A DNA stretch of 64,000 nt from UBA8529 sp964390565 (lineage in GTDB: Bacteria > Bacteroidota > Bacteroidia > Bacteroidales > Tenuifilaceae), in NCBI GenBank assembly GCA_964390565.1, contig CAYMII010000016.1:1-64000 (forward strand). The letters run 5' to 3'. Shown here piece by piece: positions 36,320 to 45,416 of the stretch. Within the stretch, counting starts at the first letter, position 1; each line of letters opens with the position of its first letter. The translations under genes were made by a program, and so were the position numbers. The notes beneath the pieces are model-generated. The model was not told the DNA's origin. It ran no database searches and saw nothing but the letters and a program-made list of their open reading frames with translations.

Positions 36320-37744
36320 ATGAAATCAACACTTTCAACCATAGCGTTAATTTGTATAATGCTTTTGCAAGGACATGGACAAGTTCCGCAAAAATTTTCT
36401 TACCAGGCAGTTCTTCGCAACTCTGATGGAACGGTAATTGCTAGCCAACCTGTTACTGTAAAAATCACACTTCGAAAAGCGGCTTCCAATGGCACTATTG
36501 TATACAATGAAACATTCAGCCAGAATACATCTGCACAAGGTGTTGTAAGTTTATCGATAGGAGGAGGAGATGCTGTTAGTTTTGCTGCTATTCCTTGGAG
36601 CGAGAATATCTTTATTCAAGTTGAAGCAAAAACTGGGAGTGAATTGAATTTTACTGATTTAGGTACAACGCAAATTCTTTCTGCACCTTATGCGCTAATG
36701 GCAGGAAGTGTTAAAGAGGTTAAAAGCCTGCCTGGTTCAAATTTTGATGATCCAATTTTTGTGGTAAAAAATAATGATGGACTGATTGTTTTCGCAGTTT
36801 ATCAAGATGGCGTAAGAATCAATATTGATGATAAAGGGCTAAACAAAGGCGCAAGAGGTGGATTTGCAATTGGAGGACTTTCTCAAACGAAAATTTCAAC
36901 AAATCCTGATTTTATGACTATTACTGCCGATAGTGCACGTTTTTACTTTAATAACACTACTGCAATCAAGGGTTCTCGAGGTGGTTTTGCTGTTGGGGGG
37001 CTTTCTCAAAGTAAAGGCGGAACTCAGGAGTACTTCAAAGTAACTAATGATACCAGCTATTTTAAAACAACTCTTTTTACCGAATCAAATATTGTTTCAA
37101 CGGGAACTGTTAGTACTGGTATTGGGGTAAGTTCATCGGCTATTGCTGATAATGAAGGGAATACATATAAAACGGTAAAGATTGGCGATCAATATTGGAT
37201 GAAAGAAAACTTAAAAGCAACCAAATACAATGATGGTACACCTTTGTCAACGCTTAACGAAGTTGCTGTTTATGATCTAAGACCTGATGGGGGTGATACG
37301 GCTAAGTTCTATGGCCGTATATATGCATATGAGGTTGTTACTTCAGGAAATAATGTTTGTCCTGTTGGTTGGCATGTTCCTACAGAGGATGATTGGAAAA
37401 AGCTTTTAAATTTCGTTGGAGGAGCTGATTGGTCAAATAATAGAATTATCACAGGATTAAAAATGATGGAGTCGGGTACAATCGCTGAAGGTAATGGCTA
37501 TTGGAATATACAAAAGAACCTTGCCGACAATTCTAGCGGTTTCTCTGCTCGACCAGGAGGGTCTGCCTTTTATTCTGCAGGTTGGAGTGGATTTTTTGGA
37601 ATGGGACAAGTCGCAACCTGGTGGGGATTAGTAAATCCTACAACACCAAAATCTTACTCTATCGATGGAAATACATATGAAATAAACGATGGTGGTGAAG
37701 CAGCATCTGGTAATGCATATTCTATTAGGTGTATAAAAGATTAA
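36320..37744 (+). CDS. Exported FISUMP-domain protein
   Basis: A 474-residue protein with a signal peptide (about 1-20). The mature N-terminus (QKFSYQAVLRNSDG, about 24-120) is a domain common at the start of Bacteroidota surface proteins. Two motifs RGGFAIGGLSQTK and RGGFAVGGLSQSK (about 177 and 217) form a short repeat. The C-terminal FISUMP domain (about 274-474) has YWMKENLKATKYNDG, CPVGWHVPTEDDW and SIRCIKD. There is no lipobox or obvious T9SS C-terminal domain. The final domain matches both FISUMP domains of the lipoprotein at 81-3131. Function unknown. ATG 36320 is chosen over an upstream TTG. Confidence 0.85.
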   Translation: MKSTLSTIALICIMLLQGHGQVPQKFSYQAVLRNSDGTVIASQPVTVKITLRKAASNGTIVYNETFSQNTSAQGVVSLSIGGGDAVSFAAIPWSENIFIQVEAKTGSELNFTDLGTTQILSAPYALMAGSVKEVKSLPGSNFDDPIFVVKNNDGLIVFAVYQDGVRINIDDKGLNKGARGGFAIGGLSQTKISTNPDFMTITADSARFYFNNTTAIKGSRGGFAVGGLSQSKGGTQEYFKVTNDTSYFKTTLFTESNIVSTGTVSTGIGVSSSAIADNEGNTYKTVKIGDQYWMKENLKATKYNDGTPLSTLNEVAVYDLRPDGGDTAKFYGRIYAYEVVTSGNNVCPVGWHVPTEDDWKKLLNFVGGADWSNNRIITGLKMMESGTIAEGNGYWNIQKNLADNSSGFSARPGGSAFYSAGWSGFFGMGQVATWWGLVNPTTPKSYSIDGNTYEINDGGEAASGNAYSIRCIKD

Positions 37745-37765
37745 TTAAAAGAATTAATCTTACTT

Positions 37766-37804
37766 TTATGGGTTGTAACGATAAGTTGCAACCCATAATT
37801 ATTT
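37766..37804 (+). terminator. Terminator after the FISUMP gene
   Basis: A stem ATGGGTTGTAAC/GTTGCAACCCAT (one G-T pair) with a 5-nt loop, followed by AATTATTTTT. Confidence 0.65.
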
Positions 37805-37829
37805 TTGCTTTAGAAATTAGCTTTGCAAG

Positions 37830-39074
37830 ATGGACAACACCAACAAAAAAAAGATTGTTAACGATCCGGTGCATGGATTTATAAATATTCAGCATCCGAT
37901 TGTTTTTGATTTGATAGAGCATCCATATTTTCAGCGTTTAAGAAACATTAAGCAGCTTGGCTTAACATATTTGGTATATCCTGGGGCAAATCATAATCGA
38001 TTCCAGCATGCCCTTGGCGCACTTCACCTAATGAATGAAGCCATTGCAGCATTGCGCTCTAAAGGTCATGATATTAGCGACGAAGAGGCTGAGGCTGCAA
38101 ATATCGCAATCCTTTTACACGATATAGGACATGGACCTTTCTCACACTCTTTAGAATATAGCATTGCAAAAGGCATAAGCCATGAGGCCATTAGCCGTTG
38201 TTTTATGCAGTGGCTTAACAAGGAGATGAATGGCCGTTTGAGTATGGCTATCGATGTTTTTGATGATAATTACCCCAAACGTTTTTTACATCAACTCGTT
38301 TCGAGCCAGCTCGATATGGATAGGCTCGATTACTTAAGGCGCGATAGCTTCTTTTCGGGTGTAACCGAGGGAACGGTTGGCGTTGAAAGAATAATTAAGA
38401 TGTTAAATGTTGTTGACGATCAGCTCGTGGTAGAGGCAAAAGGAATTTACTCGGTTGAAAAATTCCTTATTGCTCGTAGGTTGATGTACTGGCAGGTATA
38501 TCTTCATAAAACAGTGGTTGCTGCAGAGCAAATATTAATTAAAATGCTCCAGCGAGCCCGAGAACTAGCTCAGCAAGGCGATGATTTGTTTGCGACCCCA
38601 TCGCTTAAATACTTTTTAAAGAATGAGGTTACGAAGCAAGATTTTACTTTCAATCAATTGCTAACTAATCCTTCCGAGGCTCTTACCTATTTCTCAATCC
38701 TAGATGATAATGATATAATGATTGCGGCAAAGATGTGGCAATCGCACCCCGATATAGTTCTTTCAACGTTTTCATCAATGCTCGTGAATCGAAAATTGTT
38801 AAAAGTTGAGTTGAAAGGTTTGCCATTTGATGCAAATCGCATTGAGTCTATTCGAAAGCATGTTAAAGCTGAGCATCCTGATTACGCAAACAATATCGAT
38901 TATTTTGTGTTCTCCGATTCGGTTAGCAATAACGCTTATAGCTCAAACGACGATTCCATTAAGATACTTTATAACAATGGAGAACTAGTTGATATTGCTG
39001 ATGCTTCGGATATTTTAAACACTAAAGCGCTATCAACAGAAGTGAAAAAATACTTTCTATGTTACCCGAAATGA
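37830..39074 (+). CDS. HD-domain phosphohydrolase (dNTPase/SAMHD1-like)
   Basis: A 414-residue cytosolic protein. The metal-binding HD motif is visible as NRFQH (His60), LLHDIGHGPFSH (His97-Asp98) and a later Asp in LDMDRLDYLRRD. The start DPVHGFINI and YFQRLRNIKQLG are typical of the family that includes SAMHD1-like and YwfO-like dNTP or nucleotide phosphohydrolases. Substrate is not certain. It precedes lpxD by 45 bp and may share its transcript. A TAGCTTTG box ends 4 bp before the ATG, so a leaderless transcript is possible. Confidence 0.88.
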   Translation: MDNTNKKKIVNDPVHGFINIQHPIVFDLIEHPYFQRLRNIKQLGLTYLVYPGANHNRFQHALGALHLMNEAIAALRSKGHDISDEEAEAANIAILLHDIGHGPFSHSLEYSIAKGISHEAISRCFMQWLNKEMNGRLSMAIDVFDDNYPKRFLHQLVSSQLDMDRLDYLRRDSFFSGVTEGTVGVERIIKMLNVVDDQLVVEAKGIYSVEKFLIARRLMYWQVYLHKTVVAAEQILIKMLQRARELAQQGDDLFATPSLKYFLKNEVTKQDFTFNQLLTNPSEALTYFSILDDNDIMIAAKMWQSHPDIVLSTFSSMLVNRKLLKVELKGLPFDANRIESIRKHVKAEHPDYANNIDYFVFSDSVSNNAYSSNDDSIKILYNNGELVDIADASDILNTKALSTEVKKYFLCYPK

Positions 39075-39119
39075 TTTAGAAATACTTAGTTTTGTGAATT
39101 GTTTAACGAAAAATTGATT

Positions 39120-40169
39120 ATGGAGTTTTCAGCTCAAGCAATAGCCCAATTCCTTGGTGGAACAGTTGAAGGGAATCCTGATGTAAAAGTTAAAACAGTT
39201 GCAAAAATCGAAGAAGGACATCCTGGTGCCTTATCATTTTTAGCAAATCCAAAATACGCTAATTACATTTATAATACTCAATCATCAATCGTTTTGGTGA
39301 ATAACGATTTTGTTGCTGAGCAACCTATTTCTGCAACATTGGTGAGGGTTAGCAATGCATACGAAGCATTTGCTTCATTGCTCCAACTTTATGCTCAATC
39401 AAAAAAGCAGAAGTCTGGGATTGAACCAAACTCATTTATTCACAGTACCGCAACAATTGGCGAGAACTTGTACCTTGGATCTTTTGCATATATTTCAGAG
39501 AATGCAAAAATTGGTAAGAACACAAAGATTTACCCTAATGTATATATTGGTGATAATGTTAAAATTGGCGATAACTGCATCATTTATCCTAGTGCAACAA
39601 TTTACGAGGATTGCGTATTAGGTAACGATTGTGTTATTCATGCTGGAGCCGTAATCGGTGCCGATGGATTTGGTTTTGCTTCGGGAGCTGACACTAATTA
39701 TAAGAAAGTACCTCAAATCGGTAATGTCATTATTGAAGATCATGTTGAGATTGGGGCAAATGCTACAATCGATAGAGCTACAATGGGCTCAACCATAATT
39801 CGTAAAGGCGTTAAACTCGATGATCATGTTCATATTGCCCACAACGTTGAAATTGGTGAAAATACTGTAATGGCAGCCCAATCGGGTGTTGCAGGTTCAA
39901 CAAAAATCGGCAAAAACTGTATGTTTGGCGGTCAGGTTGGCATTAGCCCTCATCTTAAAATCGCCGATGGCGTTAAAGCCGGAGCACAGGCTGGTATTCC
40001 TAGCGATATTAAAAAGGAGGGTTCAATAGTATTAGGTAGCCCTGCCAGCGACATATCAGCGCAACGCCGTTCGATGGCAGTTTACAAAAATCTACCTGAA
40101 TTAAGGTCAAGATTATCTGATCTTGAAAAAATAGTAGAGGAGTTAACGCGCAAAATATCAGAGAAATAA
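39120..40169 (+). CDS. lpxD: UDP-3-O-(3-hydroxyacyl)glucosamine N-acyltransferase
   Basis: A 349-residue enzyme of lipid A synthesis that adds the second 3-hydroxyacyl chain, on nitrogen, using acyl-ACP. It has an N-terminal uridine-binding domain (KIEEGHPGALSFLANPKY) and a left-handed beta-helix with repeats such as YIGDNVKIGDNCIIYPS. The catalytic His is in DDHVHIAHNVEIG. A C-terminal helix (SDLEKIVEELTRK) completes the trimer. The ATG at 39120 replaces a TTG seven codons upstream. A TAGTTTTG -7 box lies at 39087-39094. It leads into lpxC-fabZ. Confidence 0.96.
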   Translation: MEFSAQAIAQFLGGTVEGNPDVKVKTVAKIEEGHPGALSFLANPKYANYIYNTQSSIVLVNNDFVAEQPISATLVRVSNAYEAFASLLQLYAQSKKQKSGIEPNSFIHSTATIGENLYLGSFAYISENAKIGKNTKIYPNVYIGDNVKIGDNCIIYPSATIYEDCVLGNDCVIHAGAVIGADGFGFASGADTNYKKVPQIGNVIIEDHVEIGANATIDRATMGSTIIRKGVKLDDHVHIAHNVEIGENTVMAAQSGVAGSTKIGKNCMFGGQVGISPHLKIADGVKAGAQAGIPSDIKKEGSIVLGSPASDISAQRRSMAVYKNLPELRSRLSDLEKIVEELTRKISEK

Positions 40170-40261
40170 CCCATTTATCCCCAAGCTTAATCCATAGAGA
40201 ACAACCAATTAATGGTTATTTTTTATAAATTGCGAAGTTTTGTAAACGCAATTCATATTCT

Positions 40262-41662
40262 ATGGCAGATAAGCAAAGAACAATCCAACAACCCGTTACC
40301 GTTAAAGGTAAGGGCTTACATACAGGAGTTGAAGTTGAACTAGTCATTTGTCCCGCAGAAGTAAATACCGGATACGTATTTCAAAGAGTTGATTTAGAGG
40401 GACAACCCAAGGTAGATGCAGTAGCCGATAACGTTACCGACACCTCTAGGGGAACAACCCTTGTTCAAAAAGGAGTTAAGATACACACTGTTGAGCACGT
40501 ACTTGCGTCGCTTTCAGGTATGGGTATCGATAACGCTCTTATCAAAGTAAACGGACCCGAAATGCCAATTATGGATGGCAGCTCAAGTTCCTTCGTTAAA
40601 GAAATTGCGAAAGTTGGTACAGTTGAGCAGGGCGCAGAAAGAAACTATTTCATCATCCGCGAAAAAACCGTTTATAGGGATGAGAAGAACAATATCGAGA
40701 TTATTGCTTACCCAGATGATGGTTTCAGCATCGATGTAATGATTGACTATAACTCAAGAGTACTCGGACACCAATACGCAAAACTTACCAGGATTGAAGA
40801 TTTCGAAAAGGAGATAGCACCTTGTAGAACATTCGTATTCTTCCATGAGCTTGAAGTGCTCTTAAAAAACAACCTGATTAAAGGGGGTGATCTTCAGAAT
40901 GCCATTGTTATTATGGAGCGCGAGGTGCCTCAAATTGAACTTGATCGTATTGCTGATATCTTCAATAAACCACATGTTCAAGTTAGACCTTCAGGGTTCT
41001 TAAATCACCTCGATTTACACTTTACCAATGAGCCGGCACGTCATAAATTGCTTGATATGGTTGGTGACCTTTCGTTGCTTGGTTTAAGAATTAAAGGTAA
41101 AATAACAGGATTACGCCCTGGTCACCATGCAAACACTGAGTTTGCGAAGATGCTACGCAAGCAATACAAGAAGGAGATACTAAAGCCAACACCACCTACT
41201 TACGATATCAACAAGCAACCTTTAATGGATATCAACCAGATTAAAAAGTTGCTCCCTCATCGTAACCCATTCCTATTAGTCGATAAGATTATTTATATGG
41301 ACGGAACATCTGTAGTTGGTGTTAAGAATGTTACTGTAAACGAGAGTTTCTTCATTGGTCACTTCCCTGATGAGCCAGTAATGCCTGGTGTTTTACAGGT
41401 AGAGGCAATGGCTCAGGTTGGAGGTATTCTTGTTCTTACATCAGTCCCAGATCCAGAGAATTATCTCACATATTTCCTAAAGATTGATCAAGTTCGGTTT
41501 AAAAAGAAAGTTGTACCTGGAGATACTTTAGTCTTTAAACTCGAACTTATCGAACCTATTCGTAGGGGAATTGCAAACATGCGAGGGTTAGCATTTGTAG
41601 GCGACACTGTTGTTATGGAAGGCGTTATGATGGCTCAAATATCAAAAACTAAAGAATCATGA
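40262..41662 (+). CDS. lpxC: LpxC-FabZ fusion: UDP-3-O-acyl-GlcNAc deacetylase / 3-hydroxyacyl-ACP dehydratase
   Basis: A 466-residue bifunctional protein. Residues 1 to about 305 are LpxC, the zinc deacetylase committing UDP-GlcNAc to lipid A. They show HTVEHVLASLSG, MPIMDGSSSSF and the metal-ligand motif RHKLLDMVGDL. Residues about 320-466 are FabZ, dehydrating 3-hydroxyacyl-ACP, with LLPHRNPFLLVD and GHFPDEPVMPGVLQVEAMAQ. This fusion is known from Bacteroidota. Its stop overlaps the lpxA start by 4 bp. It places two enzymes that compete for 3-hydroxyacyl flux in one polypeptide. Confidence 0.97.
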   Translation: MADKQRTIQQPVTVKGKGLHTGVEVELVICPAEVNTGYVFQRVDLEGQPKVDAVADNVTDTSRGTTLVQKGVKIHTVEHVLASLSGMGIDNALIKVNGPEMPIMDGSSSSFVKEIAKVGTVEQGAERNYFIIREKTVYRDEKNNIEIIAYPDDGFSIDVMIDYNSRVLGHQYAKLTRIEDFEKEIAPCRTFVFFHELEVLLKNNLIKGGDLQNAIVIMEREVPQIELDRIADIFNKPHVQVRPSGFLNHLDLHFTNEPARHKLLDMVGDLSLLGLRIKGKITGLRPGHHANTEFAKMLRKQYKKEILKPTPPTYDINKQPLMDINQIKKLLPHRNPFLLVDKIIYMDGTSVVGVKNVTVNESFFIGHFPDEPVMPGVLQVEAMAQVGGILVLTSVPDPENYLTYFLKIDQVRFKKKVVPGDTLVFKLELIEPIRRGIANMRGLAFVGDTVVMEGVMMAQISKTKES

Positions 41663-42462
41663 TATCAAATTTAGCATATATTCACCCAGATGCCAAGATT
41701 GGCGCTAATGTTACCATTGATCCATTTGCATACGTTGCAGGCAATGTTGTAATTGGCGATGGAACATGGATTGGGCCAAACGCTACAATCCTTGATGGAG
41801 CTAGAATTGGTAAAAATTGCAAGGTTTTTCCTAGCGCTGTAATATCCGCTATTCCTCAAGATTTGAAGTTTAGAGGCGAGGAAACTACTGCCGAAATTGG
41901 TGATAACACAACAATGCGCGAGTGCGTAACCGTTAACCGTGGAACCAAATCGCGTGGAAAAACGGTAGTTGGAAACAACTGCCTTTTAATGGCTTACGTT
42001 CATGTTGGTCACGATTGTGTAATCGGCAACGATATAATTCTTGGAAATGGTACTCAGGTTGCCGGTGAGGTTGAAATAGACGATTGGGCAATTGTAAGCG
42101 CACACGCTTTAATACATCAGTTCGAGCGTATAGGTGCTCATGTTATGATTCAAGGTGGATCGAAGGTTAATAAAGACATTCCTCCATTTATCATTGCTGC
42201 TCGCGAACCAATTACCTATGCTGGTTTAAACATTATCGGCTTACGCAGAAGAGGTTTTGATGCTCATAAGGTTGGTGAAATTCAAGAGATTTATCGTACT
42301 ATATATAATAAGGGGATGAATGTTTCTCAAGCAGTAGTTCATATTGAGGAGAACATGCCACAAACACCTGAAAGAGATTTGATTCTGAATTTTATTAAAG
42401 GTTCAAAACGAGGAATTGTTAGAGAGTATACGGGTGATCCTTCGGAAGGATTAGACGATTAA
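41659..42462 (+). CDS. lpxA: UDP-N-acetylglucosamine O-acyltransferase
   Basis: A 267-residue trimeric beta-helix enzyme that catalyses the first step of lipid A synthesis, 3-O-acylation of UDP-GlcNAc. Hexapeptide repeats run from the N-terminus. The catalytic His lies in NNCLLMAYVHVGHDC, and the end is the helical C-terminal domain (GLRRRGFDAHKVGEIQEIYR). ATG overlaps the lpxC-fabZ stop (ATGA). A terminator follows, closing the lpxD-lpxC/fabZ-lpxA unit. Confidence 0.97.
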   Translation: MISNLAYIHPDAKIGANVTIDPFAYVAGNVVIGDGTWIGPNATILDGARIGKNCKVFPSAVISAIPQDLKFRGEETTAEIGDNTTMRECVTVNRGTKSRGKTVVGNNCLLMAYVHVGHDCVIGNDIILGNGTQVAGEVEIDDWAIVSAHALIHQFERIGAHVMIQGGSKVNKDIPPFIIAAREPITYAGLNIIGLRRRGFDAHKVGEIQEIYRTIYNKGMNVSQAVVHIEENMPQTPERDLILNFIKGSKRGIVREYTGDPSEGLDD

Positions 42463-42470
42463 GATAAATT

Positions 42471-42502
42471 AAAAACCCTCAGCAAATGCTTGAGGTTTTT
42501 TT
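42471..42502. terminator. Imperfect terminator after lpxA
   Basis: AAAACCCTCAGCA pairs with TGCTTGAGGTTTT with single-base bulges, and a run of T follows. It sits between convergent lpxA and the MltD-like gene. Confidence 0.65.
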
Positions 42503-43806
42503 TAATTCCTTTTTGGTTTAAGCGAATCGGATGGATTCTCTTGTAAAAGCCTTTGGTAAGTCTTTTTATCTACCCAGATGGTTAAATTTTCTCCAACATT
42601 TAGATTGTCGTCATTAATAGGATTCCAAATTAGTAAATCATCTACTGTACATCCATAAATTATTGCAATCTTATGCAGATAATCGCCTGATTTTACATTA
42701 TACCTAATCTCTATTTTTCCTTCAGTGCTACCTGACTTTGCCACGATATCTTGATAAGTAATCTCTTTCGCTTTTGTATTATAAATGGTTTGCTCCTTTT
42801 TAATAAATTGTTCAACCAAATTTGAGGGTAGCCACAATGCAATAGGTTTGCCCATTTCAGGAATATAATCTCTTCGAAACATGGGATTTAAAAAACGAAT
42901 AATTCCAAGCGGGAGGTTAAGTTCCTTTTCAATTGCAGAAAAGTTTGCAGGCTGTGTAATCATTACCGAATCTGTTTTGGAGTAATCGATAATTGGCTTA
43001 ATAATATTTATCTTATGACTCGAAGCATTATTCATGATGTAAGCTGCGGCAATAAAAGCAGGTACATAATTTTGTGCAGCTTCGGGTAGGTAGTCGTATA
43101 TTTTCCAGAAGTTTGTTTCGCCGTTGGCACGTGCTATTGCATTTCGAACTGGGCCAGGGCCTGTGTTGTAAGCAGCTAAAGCAAGATGCCAGTTGTTAAA
43201 TATCTTATAAAGGTATTGTAAGTATTGGCAAGCCGCTTCGGTTGATTTAACAGGATCCATTCTTTCATCAACGTAAGAGTTTACGTTTAGGTTGAACATC
43301 CTAGCGGAGTTGATTTTAAATTGCCAAAGGCCTGCAGCACCTGATTTAGATATTGCCAAAGGGTTAAGCGCCGATTCAACTATTGCCAAATATTTAAGTT
43401 CGAGTGGTAGCTGATACTTATCGAGCATCTCCTCGAAAAGGGGAAAATAAAGTTGCGATAGCCCAAGCATTTGCGAAACCTGCTCCCTACGTTCTATGGA
43501 GTATATATCGATATACCTTTTCACTTTTGGATTGTAATCAAAATCGATGGGCGAGAGTTTGCCTATGGCAGCAATCTTATACTCGTAAACAAGATCGGGG
43601 AAAGTAGGGTAATCTTTAACGGAGTTCTTTTTACTAGAAACGGTATCTTTAAAAATATAGAGACCCTCAAGAGCCTCCATTGACTCTATTATTTGGTCGT
43701 ATCTATTTACAAAAGGGTTAACTCTTTCAGCACATTTTGAATTAGGTGAAACAAAAACTAAGGCAAATAGAATAACAATTTGCTTTGTGAAAGAGCTAAG
43801 AATCAT
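42502..43806 (-). CDS. MltD-like lytic murein transglycosylase with LysM
   Basis: A 434-residue exported enzyme. After an N-terminal signal (about 1-25) and a linker, the SLT domain carries the catalytic Glu144 in AIVESALNP, then SGAAGLWQF and AAYNTGPGPVRNA. One LysM module near the C-terminus (VKSGDYLHKIAIIYGCTVDDLL) binds peptidoglycan. It cleaves glycan strands to 1,6-anhydro products in the periplasm. E. coli MltD is similar but its LysM number differs. It follows tatA by 25 bp. Confidence 0.9.
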   Translation of the reverse strand: MILSSFTKQIVILFALVFVSPNSKCAERVNPFVNRYDQIIESMEALEGLYIFKDTVSSKKNSVKDYPTFPDLVYEYKIAAIGKLSPIDFDYNPKVKRYIDIYSIERREQVSQMLGLSQLYFPLFEEMLDKYQLPLELKYLAIVESALNPLAISKSGAAGLWQFKINSARMFNLNVNSYVDERMDPVKSTEAACQYLQYLYKIFNNWHLALAAYNTGPGPVRNAIARANGETNFWKIYDYLPEAAQNYVPAFIAAAYIMNNASSHKINIIKPIIDYSKTDSVMITQPANFSAIEKELNLPLGIIRFLNPMFRRDYIPEMGKPIALWLPSNLVEQFIKKEQTIYNTKAKEITYQDIVAKSGSTEGKIEIRYNVKSGDYLHKIAIIYGCTVDDLLIWNPINDDNLNVGENLTIWVDKKTYQRLLQENPSDSLKPKRN

Positions 43807-43831
43807 ACTGCTATAAAAATTTCAAGCGTTT

Positions 43832-44044
43832 TTACTCTTTTGGAGTTTTTGAATCCTTCTTTTCCTCATTTGAGGTTGGTTGATCACCTCCTTCGTTCAT
43901 CCCTTTTTTGAACTCACTAACACCTTTTCCAAGGCCTCGCATCAGCTCTGGGATTTTTCTACCTCCAAAGAACAGTAAAATTACAACGAGGATGAGAACA
44001 ATCTCCATCATCCCAATTTGTCCTGCAAGTACAAAAGCATTCAT
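43832..44044 (-). CDS. tatA: Twin-arginine translocase subunit TatA/E
   Basis: A 70-residue protein with an N-terminal membrane helix (about 10-26), the hinge FGGRKIPELMRGLGKG and an amphipathic helix followed by a charged tail. TatA forms the pore for folded Tat substrates. A -7 box TAGGTTTG (44064-44071, minus strand) precedes it. tatC is not in the window. It lies between rseP and the MltD-like gene. Confidence 0.95.
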   Translation of the reverse strand: MNAFVLAGQIGMMEIVLILVVILLFFGGRKIPELMRGLGKGVSEFKKGMNEGGDQPTSNEEKKDSKTPKE

Positions 44045-44094
44045 ATAATAAGTTTTAGTATTACAAACCTAGTTCAAAATATTTAAAAGAAGAA

Positions 44095-45414
44095 CTATTT
44101 AAAAAAGTATCTAAAGATATCATTCCCATTTGCGTAAACAAGCAGCGTAAGCAGAATTATCATTCCTGTAATTTGAGCATACTCAAGGAATTTATCGCTA
44201 GGCTTTCTTCCTGTAACCATTTCGTATAAAAGGAATGCAACATGACCTCCATCCAATGCAGGAATTGGTAATATATTCATAAATGCAAGTATTACAGAAA
44301 GCAAAGCGGTTAAATTCCAGAAAGCATACCAGTTCCATGATGCTGGGAATAAGCTACCAATTGCACCAAAACCGCCTAGCTGCTTAACACCTTCTTTGGT
44401 GAATATTTTGGACATCCCTTTTACGTAACTTGCTAGGGTATTATAACCTAGTGATATTCCCGCAGGCAATGCTTCCCAGAAACTATAGTCAACGGTTTTT
44501 ATATCGAAATAGGAATAAGGATCTTTATTGCCAATACCTAATTTCCCTGCCTCAGAAACATTACATTTTAGAGTTATAATTGAAGTATCACGTTTTACTG
44601 AAATCGCAACCTCTTTACCCTTATTTTCCATTAAAATTGGGGCAACTTGGTGAGCATAAGCCGCGGGCTTATCATTAATTTTAACTATGATATCCCCTTT
44701 TAATATTCCTGCTTTTAAAGCACCCTCATTAGGAAGTACAGAATCTATAATAAATGGGAATTGAAATGTTGCAAAATTCTTAATGCCTAACTCGATTAGC
44801 TCTTGCCCAAATTTTGGAGGAATGCTTAAAACAAATGTAGAATCTCCACGTTGAACGGTTAGCTCTTTTGCATTGTATATTGCTATGTATTTGGCAATAT
44901 CTACAGGTTGATCAATTTCATAATTATCGGCCTTGAGAACTAAATCACCATCTTTCAAGCCAATCTTCTGAGCGGATTCATTAAAGCAAAGACCATACTT
45001 TGCATTCTTAGCGGGGATGTACTGTTCACCGTACGAGTAAAGAAGCATCCAATAAATAAAAATGGCCAAAAGAAAGTTAACCGTAACACCTCCTATCATG
45101 ATCAGAAGTCTCTGCCATGCTGGTTTCGACCTAAACTCGAATGGCTGAGGCTCTTGTTTCAGTTGCTCCTTATCCATCGATTCGTCAATCATACCCGAAA
45201 TCTTAACGTAACCACCAAGAGGTAGCCAGCCAATTCCGTATTCTGTTTCACCACGTTTGTATTTAAATAATGAAAACCAAGGGTCGAAGAATAAGTAGAA
45301 CTTCTCGACGCGAGTTTTGAAAAGTTTAGCAAATACAAAATGCCCTAGTTCGTGAAGAACAACAAGGATTGATAAACTTAAAATAAGTTGACAAATTTTA
45401 ATTACTACTTCCAT
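44095..45414 (-). CDS. rseP: RIP-type site-2 metalloprotease RseP
   Basis: A 439-residue inner-membrane protease that cuts anti-sigma factors or signal peptides within the membrane. The zinc motif HELGH is at residues 21-25 in the first transmembrane helix, and the second metal-ligand motif is NILPIPALDGGH near residue 385. PDZ-like regions (SVLPNEGALKAGILKGDIIVKINDKPA) lie between. It starts 2 bp after the dxr stop. This dxr-rseP order is common in bacteria. Confidence 0.95.
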   Translation of the reverse strand: MEVVIKICQLILSLSILVVLHELGHFVFAKLFKTRVEKFYLFFDPWFSLFKYKRGETEYGIGWLPLGGYVKISGMIDESMDKEQLKQEPQPFEFRSKPAWQRLLIMIGGVTVNFLLAIFIYWMLLYSYGEQYIPAKNAKYGLCFNESAQKIGLKDGDLVLKADNYEIDQPVDIAKYIAIYNAKELTVQRGDSTFVLSIPPKFGQELIELGIKNFATFQFPFIIDSVLPNEGALKAGILKGDIIVKINDKPAAYAHQVAPILMENKGKEVAISVKRDTSIITLKCNVSEAGKLGIGNKDPYSYFDIKTVDYSFWEALPAGISLGYNTLASYVKGMSKIFTKEGVKQLGGFGAIGSLFPASWNWYAFWNLTALLSVILAFMNILPIPALDGGHVAFLLYEMVTGRKPSDKFLEYAQITGMIILLTLLVYANGNDIFRYFFK

Positions 45415-45416
45415 GG

